From: Ophiocordyceps camponoti-saundersi (nom. inval.)
Taxonomy: Eukaryota; Ascomycota; Sordariomycetes; Hypocreales; Ophiocordycipitaceae
NCBI GenBank assembly: GCA_003339415.1
Contig: PDHQ01000066.1
Location: forward strand, 95,953 to 159,952
DNA: 64,000 bases
Direction: 5' to 3'
A program made the translations under genes and the position numbers. Below the pieces are notes generated by a model. The model was not told the origin of the DNA. It did not search any database and saw only the letters and a program-made list of their open reading frames with translations. Within the stretch, counting starts at the first letter, position 1; the number at the start of each line of letters is the position of its first letter. Of this stretch, positions 11,616 to 22,149 are shown in pieces.

Positions 11616-13613
11616 ATGGATGAAATTGCAAAGGAGTACGACGTCATCGTGCTGGGCACTGGTAAGCTGTTGCTTCGTCGTCTTTTTTAACATCTCTCTC
11701 CTCCCTCTCTCCCTTCTTCCTCTCTCTCTATCTCTCCCCCCGTTTCCCCCTCCCTGCTGACCTGCTGCAGGCTTGACCGAGTGCATCCTCTCCGGGTACG
11801 CAGCCTTTGCCGCCGGACCTGCTCGTTCGCTAATTCGCCATCGTCTACTCTTAGGGTGCTGAGCGTCAAGGGTAGGAGGGTCTTGCATGTCGACCGCAAC
11901 AACCATTACGGCGGGTATGATTTCTCGTCTCCCCTCATCCCTTCCATCGAAGCTCGCTGACTCGATGTCCTTCTTTCAACAGCGAGGCCGCGTCTGTCAA
12001 TCTCGAGACGGTATCGAATTTGCCCCTCCCCTCCCTCGTTCCCGATCCTGGGATCCGCACCAGTCTCTGACATGCAAAACCCCCCTCACACCAGCTCTTC
12101 AAGAAATATGGCAACTTCCAAAAGGGCGAGGAGCCCTGGAAGAAATACGGTCGTCCCAATGACTGGAACATCGACCTCATTCCCAAGTTCCTCATGTCTT
12201 CGGGCGAGCTGACCAACATCCTCGTCTCGACCGACGTCACCCGCTACCTCGAGTTCAAGCAGGTCGCCGGCAGCTACGTCCAGCAAGGGGCCGACTCCAA
12301 GGCTACCGTTGCCAAGGTGCCGTCTGATGCCGCCGAGGCCCTCAAGTCTGCCCTCATGGGCATATTTGAAAAGCGGCGCATGAAGTCTTTCATCGAGTGG
12401 GTCGGACAGTTCGATATCAAGGACCCTGCCACCCACAAGGGTCTGTATACCTAGTCCCTCCGTCGCCTCGTCGCCGTTGGCTGACTATGAGCTCCTCTTC
12501 CTGTCCCAGGCCTCGACATGAACCAGTGCACCATGAAGGACGTGTATGACAAGTTCGGCCTCGAAGCCACGACTCGAGACTTCACCGGCCATGCCATGGC
12601 TCTATGCGCCACCGACGACTACATAAACGCCAAGGGCGAGGCCCCGGAAATCATTGAGCGCATCCGCCTCTACGGAAACTCAGTGTCCCGCTACGGAAAA
12701 TCTCCCTACATCTACCCTCTCTACGGCCTTGGCGAGCTTCCCCAAGGCTTCGCCCGCCTGTCGGCCATCTACGGTGGCACCTACATGCTCAACACCAGCG
12801 TCGACGAGATCATCTACGACGGCGAAAAGGCTGTCGGCATCAAGGCCACCATGAGCACAGGCACCGAGGACGTCAAGTTCGAGACCAAGTCCAAGATGAT
12901 CCTCGGCGACCCGTCCTACTTCCCCGGCAAGACCAAGGTCGTAGGCCAGGTGCTCCGCGCCATCTGCATCCTCAACCACCCCCTGGCCGGCACCAGCGAT
13001 AGCGACTCCTGCCAGCTCATCATCCCCCAGTCGCAGGTGGGCCGCAAGAACGGTAAGTCGATGACGAGGCTGTATCTTGGCGGCAATGAGGGGGAAAAGA
13101 GGCTCATTCGTGTGGCGCGCAGACATTTACATCGCTTGTGTCTCCTCGGCCCACAACGTCTGTCCCAAGGGCTACTGGATCGCCATCGTGTCGACCATTG
13201 CCGAGACGGCGGCCAACCACCATCTCGAGCTGCAGCCGGGCTTGGAGAGGCTCGGAAAGATTGAGGAGCAGTTCATGGTAAAAAGCCTGAGCAGCCCAAA
13301 CATTTCTTGCTCGTTTCTCTCTGCCCACCCCTTTTCGCCTTTCCTCCTTTCTCTCTGAACCCTCCTCCCCCCTTCTCCCTTCTTATTCGCTAATGAGTTG
13401 AAAAACAACAACAAAAAGGGCCCCCCGATTCCCGTGTACGAACCGCTCGAGTCGGGCGCCAAGGACAACATCTTTATCTCCAAGAGCTACGACGCCACCA
13501 GCCACTTCGAGACGACAACCGACGACGTCAAGGACATTTACCAACGCTGCACCGGCGAGGAGCTCAAGGTCGAGGGGCTGAGGGAAGGTATCAACGTCAC
13601 GTCGGAGGGGTAG
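11616..13613 (+). CDS. gdi1: Rab GDP-dissociation inhibitor (GDI)
   Basis: GDI extracts prenylated, GDP-bound Rab/Ypt GTPases from membranes and recycles them through the cytosol. Eight exons: 11616-11661, 11771-11795, 11855-11914, 11983-12010, 12095-12440, 12510-13052, 13123-13277, 13419-13613. They join in frame to 465 residues, the usual GDI length. Residues 8-22 hold the dinucleotide-fold signature with GTGLTEC. VDRNNHYGGEAAS follows at 36-48, then conserved blocks MSSGELTNILVSTDVTRYLE and NSVSRYGKSPYIYPLYGLGE, and the tail IYQRCTGEELKVEG. All internal boundaries have GT...AG. Exons 2 and 4 are only 25 and 28 nt, so automated callers may miss them. The gene converges on nog1. Identification is secure from family conservation throughout; REP (Rab escort protein), the paralogue, is much longer. 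Confidence 0.96.
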
Positions 13614-14191
13614 GATGGTAGGATGAGAGAGGACCAAGGGGGGGGGGGGGGGGGAGGGGAGGAAAGGATAGGGGAAAAAGAGGGCGCAACGAGGCTATGT
13701 ATGCTGTTGTCCCCTTTTTTCCCCCCTCGTTTTTCTTTTCTTGGGACTGGCAGATGCGTTTGTTCTGCCTGCGTTGGAGGCTGAGACGTGCGTACGCTAC
13801 TTGTTCACTTGACTTGCCCGTCCCGTTGCACACATACGGACATGGAAATGGAAATGGAAAGCTCTGAATGGTATTTTGCATTGGTTCTTTTCGTCGTCCC
13901 TTTTCTTATCATCAATGGCCACGCTCTCTCTCCCTTCCCCCTCACAGTCTCTCTCTCTCTCTCTCTCTCTTCATCCTCGTAGGTTAATCATGGGTTGGAA
14001 GTGAGGAATCATCTCGTCGCGAACCGGCTTTCTCACTTACTTTCCCCGAGACTCATTCACCAAAGAAAAGGGGGGACGGAAGGAAAACCAAGTCCGAAAC
14101 TTGGAAATGGAAACGCAGAAGGAGAGAGATCAAAGGCGAATCCCCTTTCCTCCCCCCCCCAAAAAAAACGAAGCATAAAGACTGATTCCCT
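13614..14191. other. Convergent 3' region between gdi1 and nog1
   Basis: These 578 bp lie between two converging genes and should hold both 3' UTRs. They contain a G run near 13640-13652, CT-rich runs (TCTCTCTC near 13950-13970) and no supported open frame. Nothing else was recognised. Confidence 0.7.
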
Positions 14192-16357
14192 TCACCGACG
14201 AGACGTCTTGCCCATTCCGCGCTTGCCGGCGAACTGCAATGTTGTTAGTCTTGCGCGTTGTTGAAGAGAGAGAGCGGTGTCGGGAGGAAAGAAAGGGAGA
14301 GGAGGAAAAAGGGGGGGAAAGATGGAAGAGGGATATACGGACCAGATGCTTGGGCATGGAGGCGGGAATATGCCTGTCTGCCTCGCCCTGTCTGGCCATC
14401 CTATTCAGCTTCTTCTGATGCAGCTTGGCGAGCCTCTCGGCCTTCGACCTCATGGTCGGATTCTGCACGCCGTCCACCCTGCGGTTGGAAGTGGGAAGCC
14501 TGCTCCGGGACCGGGCTCGGTCTCTGGCCGTCGAGGCGTCTACGTCCATGGCGTCGTCGCCTCCATCGTCATCGCCTGCGTCGGCGGTGCCGAGCCGGCT
14601 TCTGCTGAGGGAGCGGCCGCGGCTTCTTGTCTTGGGCTGCGCCTTGTCTGCCAGGTTGGTGGTGTCGACGCCGAGCTGGTCGAGCGCGTCTTCGAGTTCG
14701 GAGAAGGACTTCTTGACGGCCTTGCGGGGGATGATGGCCTGGTTCTTGAGCCTCTTCTTCATGCGGGCCTCGTTACGGATCAGCTGCTGCTTCTCGCGGA
14801 TGAGCTCTGCCTTGTGTAGGATCTCGGCCTCGTCTTCGTCTTCGATGTCGTCGTCCGAGTCGTAGTAGCCCTGCTGCTCCAGCTGCTCCTCCTCCTCCTC
14901 CAACGCCTGAAGCTTGGCCTCGATGTCCGGGTCGACGAAGTCGTAGACGTTCTTTCCGTCGAAAATCTCGGGCATCTTATCGTACTTCCATTCGGGATTC
15001 TTGAGCAGGTAATCGGCGCGCATGTCGACGTTGTAAACGCCCGCGCCGCCGTTCTCGGCCTCGACGTCCCGCGCCAGCTTCCGCCGCTCGGGATCGTTCT
15101 TGTCGTACTTCTTGTTGGCCTTGACGGCTTCGGGGATAAAGGTTTCGCGCGTCTCTCCACCCATGGGCTGGGCGACGTGGATGCGCGCCATGACGTCCGC
15201 CAATCGTCCGCCGATGGCGCCGCTGGCCGATGTTCCCGCCTTGAGCTTCTGGTTGACCCGATCTGCGAGGAGGCGTTCGCAGGCTGCATTCTTCACCTCC
15301 TGGACGCCTTCTTGGGTATTGCACGAAAGCTGGAGCAACTCCACCTCGCCCGACTTGAGTAGATTCTGCAGCTCAGCCTGGACGTCGGCATCGACTTCTT
15401 CGAGACGGGTGACATCAATCTTGTTGATGACGATAAACACGAGCTTGTTGGAAAAGAGGGGCTTGATGCTCTTGAACAGCTGCATCTGGGCTTCCACGGA
15501 ATAGCCGCACTGCTCGGACAAGTCCATGAAGTAGAGTATGGCGGACCGCAAGTGAGCGATGGCGGTTATGCTATAGCGCCGGATCGTCAGCATGTTTACA
15601 TGGAATCAAAAAGAAGTGACGACGCCGATCGGTAAGCCGACCTTTGCATCTCAATGGTATTCATGTCCTCGAGGGGATGATCCAGAATTCCAGGAGTGTC
15701 AATGGCCTGGAATCGCAAATACTTGTAGTCAAAGTGGCCAACGAACAGGCTCTTGGTCGTAAAGGCGTACGGCTGCACGTCGACGTCGGCCCGGGTAATG
15801 CTGCGCAGGAAACTCGACTTGCCGACGTTGGGGTAGCCGCAGATAAGAAGGGTCCGGGTATTGGGGTCGATGGAAGGCAGACGGCCAAGGTGCTGCCGAA
15901 CCTGATCAAGATAGACAAGGGGGTCCTTCAGTCGCTTGACGAGCGTGGCCATGCGACCCAAGGCAGCCCTCTTCAGCTGTTTGCATTGAAAGAGTGACTG
16001 GCCATACTTGAGCAAGCGAACATAGTCCCTCGAAATGGTCTCGATGAGGTGTTTCGCCGTCGAGAGCTGGCCGAGGGCGATGCGAAAGTGGTCGGCGTCA
16101 TAGAGGGTATTGATGAGATCTTTATGAAAGGGATGAATGTCCTGCAGACGAGGGAAGTTTTCGAGGATGGTGCCGAACTTTTCGGAGAAGGTCTCTTGCG
16201 TGAACTTGACTTTTCTCGTGTAAAAGGCTCGGATTCTGCTGATCTTGAAGCCGGCGCGGATCTGGGTAGGGAGTTTGCGCTGCGTTCTGCTGAGAACAAT
16301 GTCCAAAAGCTCCTGCTGCGACGGCACCGGCTGGATGTCCTTCCACGTCGTTTTCAT
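14192..16357 (-). CDS. nog1: Nucleolar GTP-binding protein 1 (Nog1)
   Basis: Nog1 is an essential GTPase of the 60S pre-ribosome, acting in the nucleolus and nucleoplasm during late large-subunit maturation. Three exons on the minus strand (16357-15642, 15570-14343, 14233-14192) give 661 residues, a normal length. The N-terminal helical domain (about 1-165) precedes an OBG-type GTPase domain: G1 loop GYPNVGKSS at 174-182, DTPG at 220-223, and NKID at 288-291. A highly charged C-terminal region follows, with acidic stretches ([10 protein letters not shown]) and SR-rich segments. The last exon is only 42 nt and encodes [13 protein letters not shown], the conserved Nog1 terminus. Without that splice the frame would run into low-complexity sequence. 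The gene is divergent from ddi1 across about 880 bp. Confidence 0.96.
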
Positions 16358-17238
16358 CTTGAGATTGAGTCTCTCAGATGAAGGAGGACTAGGAGAGGAT
16401 GTATGTAGATATCACGACAATCGACAAGAGGAGTAGGACGATTTATCAGGAGGGTTTATCGATGGCGGCCTGGAATTTTCGGTCACTGATTTTTTTTTTT
16501 GGCCCACAGTAGTAGTAATAGGGCGTGGTGGCGGTGGTGGCGCACAAGGTAAATGCTATCTAAGATAGGACGAAAAGGAAAAAAAGCCCATATCGATATC
16601 GGAAAAACTTTCTTCAGCTCAAGAAAACTGTCTTACTGACGCAACCATTGGTTGTGCAAATGAGTGGGAGAGAGCTGCTCGTGGAAATGAAAGCCGTGTT
16701 ATGGTCCAGGTAGAAATCAGTAAGTAAAACACGAGTCACTGAAATGTTTGTCAATTTTGGTGTGAGCAGAAAAAAGTCCACGATACCTTCACAAACAGTT
16801 AAAGGGGACAATAATCGCATGCTATGTTGTACGAATAGACACGACGTCTCTCAAAGTCTCTTTTTCGACTAACCCCGCATGCAGACATGTTCCGTCTACT
16901 TCTAACTTCCACACCGCGCCGGGATTCGCAGCCGGACTTTACGGGCGAGAGAAGCCACCTTCACTGTACACGTTGCAGGTAGCGGCTACTTGCTGCTGAG
17001 GAAGCGGATACTTTCAGATACCTCTGCAAAGCAACCTCGTCCGCCTTGATCTGCACAGGTCCTGCTTCTCTCTCACCTCCATCATCGTCGTCATCATCAT
17101 CATCCTCATCACGAACCGACTCACGGCCGATCTTTTACCTTGCAAAGAAGGAAGGAAAAAAAAAACAACAGCTAAAAGGACGCTTCTCTATTCATAATAA
17201 TCATCGTCATCTCCCGTCTTTACCGCTCCTCAGCCGCC
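16358..17238. promoter_or_regulatory. Divergent intergenic region nog1/ddi1
   Basis: This 881-bp stretch separates two divergent start codons and so should contain both promoters. A GGTGG-rich block lies near 16525-16540, and TCATCATCATCATCATC triplets just after 17080 are probably in the ddi1 leader. No gene and no well-defined factor site was identified. Confidence 0.55.
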
Positions 17239-18724
17239 ATGTAAGCCGTCGGCTACCTACCTCCTCTGCCTCTCCGGCTCTCCCCTTTCCACCGGATCAT
17301 CCAAGACTGACCACTGGCCGCAGGCGCGTTACTCTCAACGTCTTCAACCCCCAGGCTACGGAGCAGGATAGCCTGCTTCAACTGGAAATCTTCCCGGACA
17401 TGACCCTTTCCACCTTGCGCGAGTCCCTGCACGCCGAGAGCAGCGTGCCGCCTACTGCTCAACACATCTACCACAACGGGCGTCTAATATCCGACGACGC
17501 CAAAACCATGGAGCAGCTTCAGATCGCCGACGGAGACATGCTAGCCGTTCACGTACGAGAGACGCGAGGTGCCACCGCCGCGCCCGGCCAAGCACAGCGC
17601 CCGCAGGACCAGCCGTCCGCCCAGCCACGGCGGCGGCAAGGCGGTGACAACGACCCTGAAATGCTCCGCCTCCAGCTGCTCGGAAATCCCGCCCTGAGAC
17701 AGCAGCTCCAGAGCACGCAGCCGGAGTTGGCGGCCGCCGTCGACGACTCTTCCCGCTTCGCCCGCCTGCTTCTCGAGGCCCAAGACCAAGAGCGGCGAGA
17801 TCGGCTCGACAGGCTGCGCGAGGTCGAGAGGCTCAACGAGGACCCGTTCAACATCGAAAACCAACGGAAGATTGAAGACATGATTCGTCAGGAACGAGTC
17901 ATGGAGAATCTGCAAAATGCCATGGAGCATAACCCTGAAGGTGGGCTGACGATGACCGCCCGTCCAGTTCGTCGAGGCTAATGATGCGCTGCTCTCATCT
18001 CTTTTGCTTAGTCTTTGGAAGGGTTCACATGCTCTACGTCAACGTTGAAGTTAATGGACACAAGGTCAAGGCCTTTGTGGATTCCGGAGCCCAGGCCACC
18101 ATCATCTCCCCGTCATGCGCCGAGGCATGCGGCATCATGAGACTCGTCGACACCCGGTTCGCTGGCGTCGCCCGGGGGGTTGGGACCGCCAACATCATCG
18201 GCCGCGTCCACTCGGCTCAGATCAAGATAGGGAGCCTACACCTGCCCTGCAGCTTCACCGTCATGGAGGGCAAATCGACGGATTTGCTACTCGGCTTGGA
18301 TATGCTTAAACGTTACCAGGCCACCTTGGACCTGGCCCGCGACAGGCTTATCATCCAGGGCGAGGAAATACCCTTTCTAGGCGAGGCCGACATACCCAAG
18401 GAGGAGGAGGCTGCGGTCGCGCAGGAACCCACGATACCCGGTCCGGCGGGGACCACCATCGGGCAGCGTTCGGGTGTCGTCATGCCGCCAGAGCAGGCTC
18501 CAGCGTCGCAGCAAGCCCCTACGCCGCCCCAGCCGGCGTCCAGCCGCCAGCCACCGCAAGAGGCTATGCCCCCTCCTTCACAGGGTCAGCCGGCCGGCAA
18601 CAACGTTACGCCTGCTCATGTCGAAAGCCTTGTGGCAATGGGCGCCACCAGGGAGCAGGCTGTCCAGGCTTTGCAGGCGGCCGAGGACAACGTCGACGTT
18701 GCCGCCAGTCTGATATTCTTCTGA
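17239..18724 (+). CDS. ddi1: DNA-damage-inducible protein 1 (Ddi1), ubiquitin-shuttle aspartic protease
   Basis: Ddi1 carries ubiquitylated clients to the proteasome and has a retropepsin-like protease fold. Exons 17239-17240, 17324-17940 and 18012-18724 give 443 residues. The start codon is split: AT at 17239-17240, then an 83-bp intron with a GTAAGC donor, a GACTGAC branch-like site and a CAG acceptor, then G. This yields MRVTLNVF, the expected first strand of the ubiquitin-like domain (residues 1-75). A linker and helical region follow, then the protease domain with catalytic motif DSGA at 230-233 and the flap/LLGLDML region. A Pro/Gln-rich linker precedes the C-terminal UBA domain (PAHVESLVAMGATREQAVQA). 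All three classical Ddi1 domains are present. Alternative: translation from an upstream in-frame ATG at 17046 reading through the intron, which would add a non-conserved Ser-rich leader. Confidence 0.94.
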
Positions 18725-18985
18725 AGTCGAACAAACGCTTCAAAGACACGGGGAGGGCGCAAAAGGGGTTTCGCTGGAAGAGAGGACGCTTGTGTGGGCT
18801 GCCAGTGTACGGGGAAGGTTTTGTATGGACATTAGGCTATCTTCTTTCGAATCTTTGCGCTTGATATCATTGCTCGGAGATCCGCCAGATGGTCGGCGGA
18901 AATGAGTTGGAGCGCTGTCTTGACATATGTAAGAGACGTGGATAGCTTAGTTTTTCCCTCTCTATGTTTAAATAGGCATCAAGCT

Positions 18986-20527
18986 TCAGCGAAGTTTGTA
19001 GACACATGGTTTCAGAACGGCTGCCTCGTCTGCATCCCCCTTCGTATCGTCATCTTGGCCGTTCCCGAGCCATTTCTTGGCGACGGCAGCTTTGGTTGCC
19101 TTGGTAGTCGTGGTGGGGGCCGGCTCCTGGGCCTTGGCGGCTTTTCCTCTCGTAGGGGCAGCGGCCTTGACAAAGTACAGTTTGACGAACATGCGATTGG
19201 ACAAGTCGATAGCCTCATTGGGCGAGCCCCGAAGCACGAAGCCTCTGCGTCTCAGCACCTCGACAAAGGCCGACACGTCCGTCTGACGCCTACGGTCGTC
19301 GGCGCCGTCGACCTCGACAGCCAAATCTTCGGCATCGGAGGCGTCTTGGTCGGTGGCGCGGCCGGCTTTGGCGGGCGGCTTCTTCCGGGAGCCGACGCTG
19401 TGGTGAACCGGCCCGGCATGTCCGCCGCGAACGGGGCCGAAGCGACTCTTGATTTCAGCGACCCAGAGCTCGCCTTTCCAGTGGAGGATGCGATAGGCTT
19501 CCTCGACGAAGTCGATCCAGTTTGTGCCCATGAGGGCAAGACAGAAGATGGCCACGTTGACGGACCCGTCCTCCAAGGGGAGGTGGGCGATATCGGCCCT
19601 AGTGACGAGGGGAGAGACGCTGTAGAGGTCGTAGCTCAAGACCTTGAGCCGGAGCTTTTCAGTCTTTTCGGCCTCGATAGACGCGGCGAGACGGGCATCA
19701 CCACATCCCAAGTCGGCGATGGTGCAGGTCCCTACCGTCCTCGGCAACGGATCCTCCCCTCCAGACCGCTTCACCGGAGGGGGAATTCTGGACTTGGTCT
19801 TTGCCATTACCGAGGACCTGGACCTTGCCCTCTTCCGGATGTCCTGCAGAAAGCTGTCGACGGGGTTTTCAGGCCAGACCTTCACCTGCCTCCTGAAGCC
19901 TTGGTGGTAGTCGTCGAACATGTCGGGGGACTCCTCAAAGAGCCGGAAAGCCTCATCCGAGGGCCGCGTGTATAGCGTCTCGTTGAGGTGACGAAATCGG
20001 GCCGACACTAGTTTTTCTCTCATCGACGCCTGCAAAGGGGTGAGTTTGGCGGCTTTCGGCGGCTCGGGCTGGGGTCCTGGTTTGGAGTCCGCATCGTCGT
20101 CCACATGTGGAGGCTGGTTATCTTGCTTCAACTCGCATCGCACGTTCTTCTTCTTCTTCTTCTCGGTGACTCCGTCATCGACTTCAGATCGGGGGCGCCG
20201 TTCCTTTGCGTTCCTCTTTTCATCGGGCTTGCCGGCTTTTCTCTTCTTCGGGACCGTTCCTCGGGCGGTGTCGGCTTCGACGTCTTGGTCATGGTCTTCG
20301 GCTTGCCGGTTCCGAGTCTTGTCCTTCTTGTCCTTGTTCTTCTTCTTATCCTTTTTCTTCTTGTCTTTCCTGCCCTCGACAACGGTCTCGTAGAGGTCGA
20401 CGACGTTTGCCGCAGTGACGGCTTCTGATGCTCTTTTGCGCTTCTTGCCTCTGGCAGCGTCGCTGGTCGGGGCCTCTTCAGCCTTGAGGCTGTCGACGGA
20501 CACGGACCAGCCCGGTACAGCAAACAT
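18986..20527 (-). CDS. rrp8: Ribosomal RNA-processing protein 8 (Rrp8), 25S rRNA m1A methyltransferase
   Basis: Rrp8 methylates an adenine N1 in helix 25.1 of large-subunit rRNA, using S-adenosylmethionine, in the nucleolus. One exon encodes 513 residues. I chose the ATG at 20527 because it gives MFAVPGWSVS, the usual fungal start; the frame extends slightly upstream without an ATG. Residues 25-135 are Lys/Arg-rich with KKKKDKKKNKDKK runs, fitting nucleolar targeting. The methyltransferase domain starts near 165 (LTPLQASMREKLVSARFRHLN) and shows the SAM-binding motif ADLGCGDA at 271-278, then ALMGTNWIDFVEEAYRIL and WVAEIKSRF. An acidic, low-complexity insertion near residues 370-410 separates this from the last conserved part (FVKLYF). 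The gene converges on ddi1, with 261 bp between stop codons. Confidence 0.95.
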   Translation of the reverse strand: MFAVPGWSVSVDSLKAEEAPTSDAARGKKRKRASEAVTAANVVDLYETVVEGRKDKKKKDKKKNKDKKDKTRNRQAEDHDQDVEADTARGTVPKKRKAGKPDEKRNAKERRPRSEVDDGVTEKKKKKNVRCELKQDNQPPHVDDDADSKPGPQPEPPKAAKLTPLQASMREKLVSARFRHLNETLYTRPSDEAFRLFEESPDMFDDYHQGFRRQVKVWPENPVDSFLQDIRKRARSRSSVMAKTKSRIPPPVKRSGGEDPLPRTVGTCTIADLGCGDARLAASIEAEKTEKLRLKVLSYDLYSVSPLVTRADIAHLPLEDGSVNVAIFCLALMGTNWIDFVEEAYRILHWKGELWVAEIKSRFGPVRGGHAGPVHHSVGSRKKPPAKAGRATDQDASDAEDLAVEVDGADDRRRQTDVSAFVEVLRRRGFVLRGSPNEAIDLSNRMFVKLYFVKAAAPTRGKAAKAQEPAPTTTTKATKAAVAKKWLGNGQDDDTKGDADEAAVLKPCVYKLR

Positions 20528-21039
20528 GTCTTGCTCTGGCTTTGCTAACACAAGGGCTGAGCTGCTTTCAGGCTACCATGCGAGGCGATGATGTTGTGAC
20601 GGGGTTGCCCGGCATGGATTTTTTCCCCCTCTTCCATCTGATTGCACGGGAAAAGGGAGGGGCGCACTGTAAGGGCGTCTTCCCGATAAGAGTCTACGTA
20701 TGATAAAGGCATAATCGGCCGCCCGGTTCCGTAGCACTCTATCGTAGTTAGCTCCGCTATGAGCCGTGCGCAAAAAAATAGACACTATATTTCGTTCCCC
20801 AGAACAACTCCGCCTCTGCACGAGAGCTGAGAAACCCAACCCCCCCTTTCAACCGAGGCCGACGATGGATGCTTCGTGTCACGGCCTTGTTATGATTATT
20901 ACAAGAAATCGTATCTACACGCCCCTCTCATTCGAGGATCGAATTTCCCCGTCTCCTCCTTTTTGCCATGACTTCTGCTGCCACTGACAAATCCGTTTAC
21001 TACAGCGAGGTGTGCCACCTTGTCTCTGTCTTGGTCTCT

Positions 21040-21040
<1 letters not shown>

Positions 21041-21073
<33 letters not shown>
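21041..21073 (+). repeat. (GTC)n triplet run
   Basis: This is a run of about eleven GTC triplets following TCTTGGTCTCT. It encodes poly-Val, poly-Ser or poly-Arg depending on frame, so all ORFs crossing it are low complexity and none is supported. Confidence 0.9.
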
Positions 21074-21146
21074 GAAAAGGCTGGTTTGCTCGGTCCAATC
21101 ATCTGGACAAACTCTCTCGCCAGATGTCCTCTCCAAGCCCCCCGTC

Positions 21147-21192
21147 TCCTATCGGGGTCCTATCGGGGTCCTATCGGGGGTCCTTTCGGGGG
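21147..21192 (+). repeat. 11-bp minisatellite TCCTATCGGGG
   Basis: Three units of TCCTATCGGGG (21147-21157, 21158-21168, 21169-21179) are followed by a variant TCCTTTCGGGG. The stretch is non-coding as far as can be seen. Confidence 0.9.
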
Positions 21193-22040
21193 CGAATGCC
21201 GCGAGGCTTTGTCATCGTAGTCGGATACTTACATGCGTCCGTCGCTGCAAGTCAGCCAGCAGCTGGGGATGGATCCCGCAGGCTTGGTAAGTGTGTTCCT
21301 CGAGAGATGCTGCCGGCAGCCCAGGCGTTCGCATTGAGGCCGTCTGCCTTGAGCCTTTCCTCGTCACACTGTCCCCGTATACGGCGTCGGGGGTAACTGC
21401 AGAAGGAGTGTTCCTCGCCAGGTTTTCGTATCGCCATGCTCGCAACGACCAGCCCCCCCGTCCCTGGCCGGCCAATCTCGGACTTGTTCGCCGTGAGGGG
21501 AGTTGAGACAAGGTCACGCGGAGTCTGGGACGAATTCGCCCGACCATGACGCCCAACCTTGCATCTCCTCGTTGTGCGTGCTCTTGTCTCTTGGCTCTCA
21601 AGTTTAGACACAATTGTAAGTTGTATAACATGTATTTCCCAAGGAACTGAGACGAGGGAGGGTTCCTGGCATCTTGTGTGTGAGTGTGTGAGTGTGTGTG
21701 TGTGCCGCTGGAAAGAGAGGCGAAATTCGTTCAGTATGTACGTGTTTGTGTCGTACAATAATTATCCTTCATGTTGACATATTCTTGGCCACTGACTCTA
21801 GTACCGATTTCGACTTTCTAGACCTGCAGTGGGACTTTGAATCGAGACCTGCCAAGAGCTATAATCGCTTGTGGGAGTCGGAACTCAACATCGCTGCCCT
21901 CTCAGCCGGACATGGGTGTAGACTATATGTACATAGTCGAGAGAGAGAGACTCTTGCAGGGTATGTCAAGCCAAGCTGACCATCGACCATCCGTGTCATC
22001 TAACAATAGTCCTACTTCATCCTTATTGTACTACATGTGA

Positions 22041-22149
22041 CCCTAACCCTAACAAATTGTTCCGGGCTCTCTCTCGGGTGGCGCCTGCGACGAGTAGCCT
22101 GCGACGGGATTTCGTCTTCGGCGGTCGGTTGAGGTTTAGGGTTAGGGTT
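22041..22149. repeat. Interstitial telomeric hexamers in inverted arrangement
   Basis: CCCTAACCCTAAC at 22041-22053 is followed about 80 bp later by TTAGGGTTAGGG within 22136-22149. The intervening DNA carries a short repeat containing GCCTGCGACG. TTAGGG is the standard telomere unit of filamentous ascomycetes. The CCCTAA-then-TTAGGG order is opposite to a telomere-telomere fusion scar. Confidence 0.9.

Noticed and set aside
20528..20551. Extended N-terminus of Rrp8
   Set aside because: The frame extends eight codons upstream but begins at GTG, not ATG, and the conserved MFAVPGW start lies at 20527.
21252..21758. 168-codon minus-strand frame in the 20.5-25.5 kb gap
   Set aside because: It starts in CA/GT-rich repeat, has no recognisable domain and no supporting splice structure, and overlaps another equally featureless frame.
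22041..22149. True chromosome end
   Set aside because: Only two hexamers on each side, with normal gene-bearing sequence continuing in both directions.
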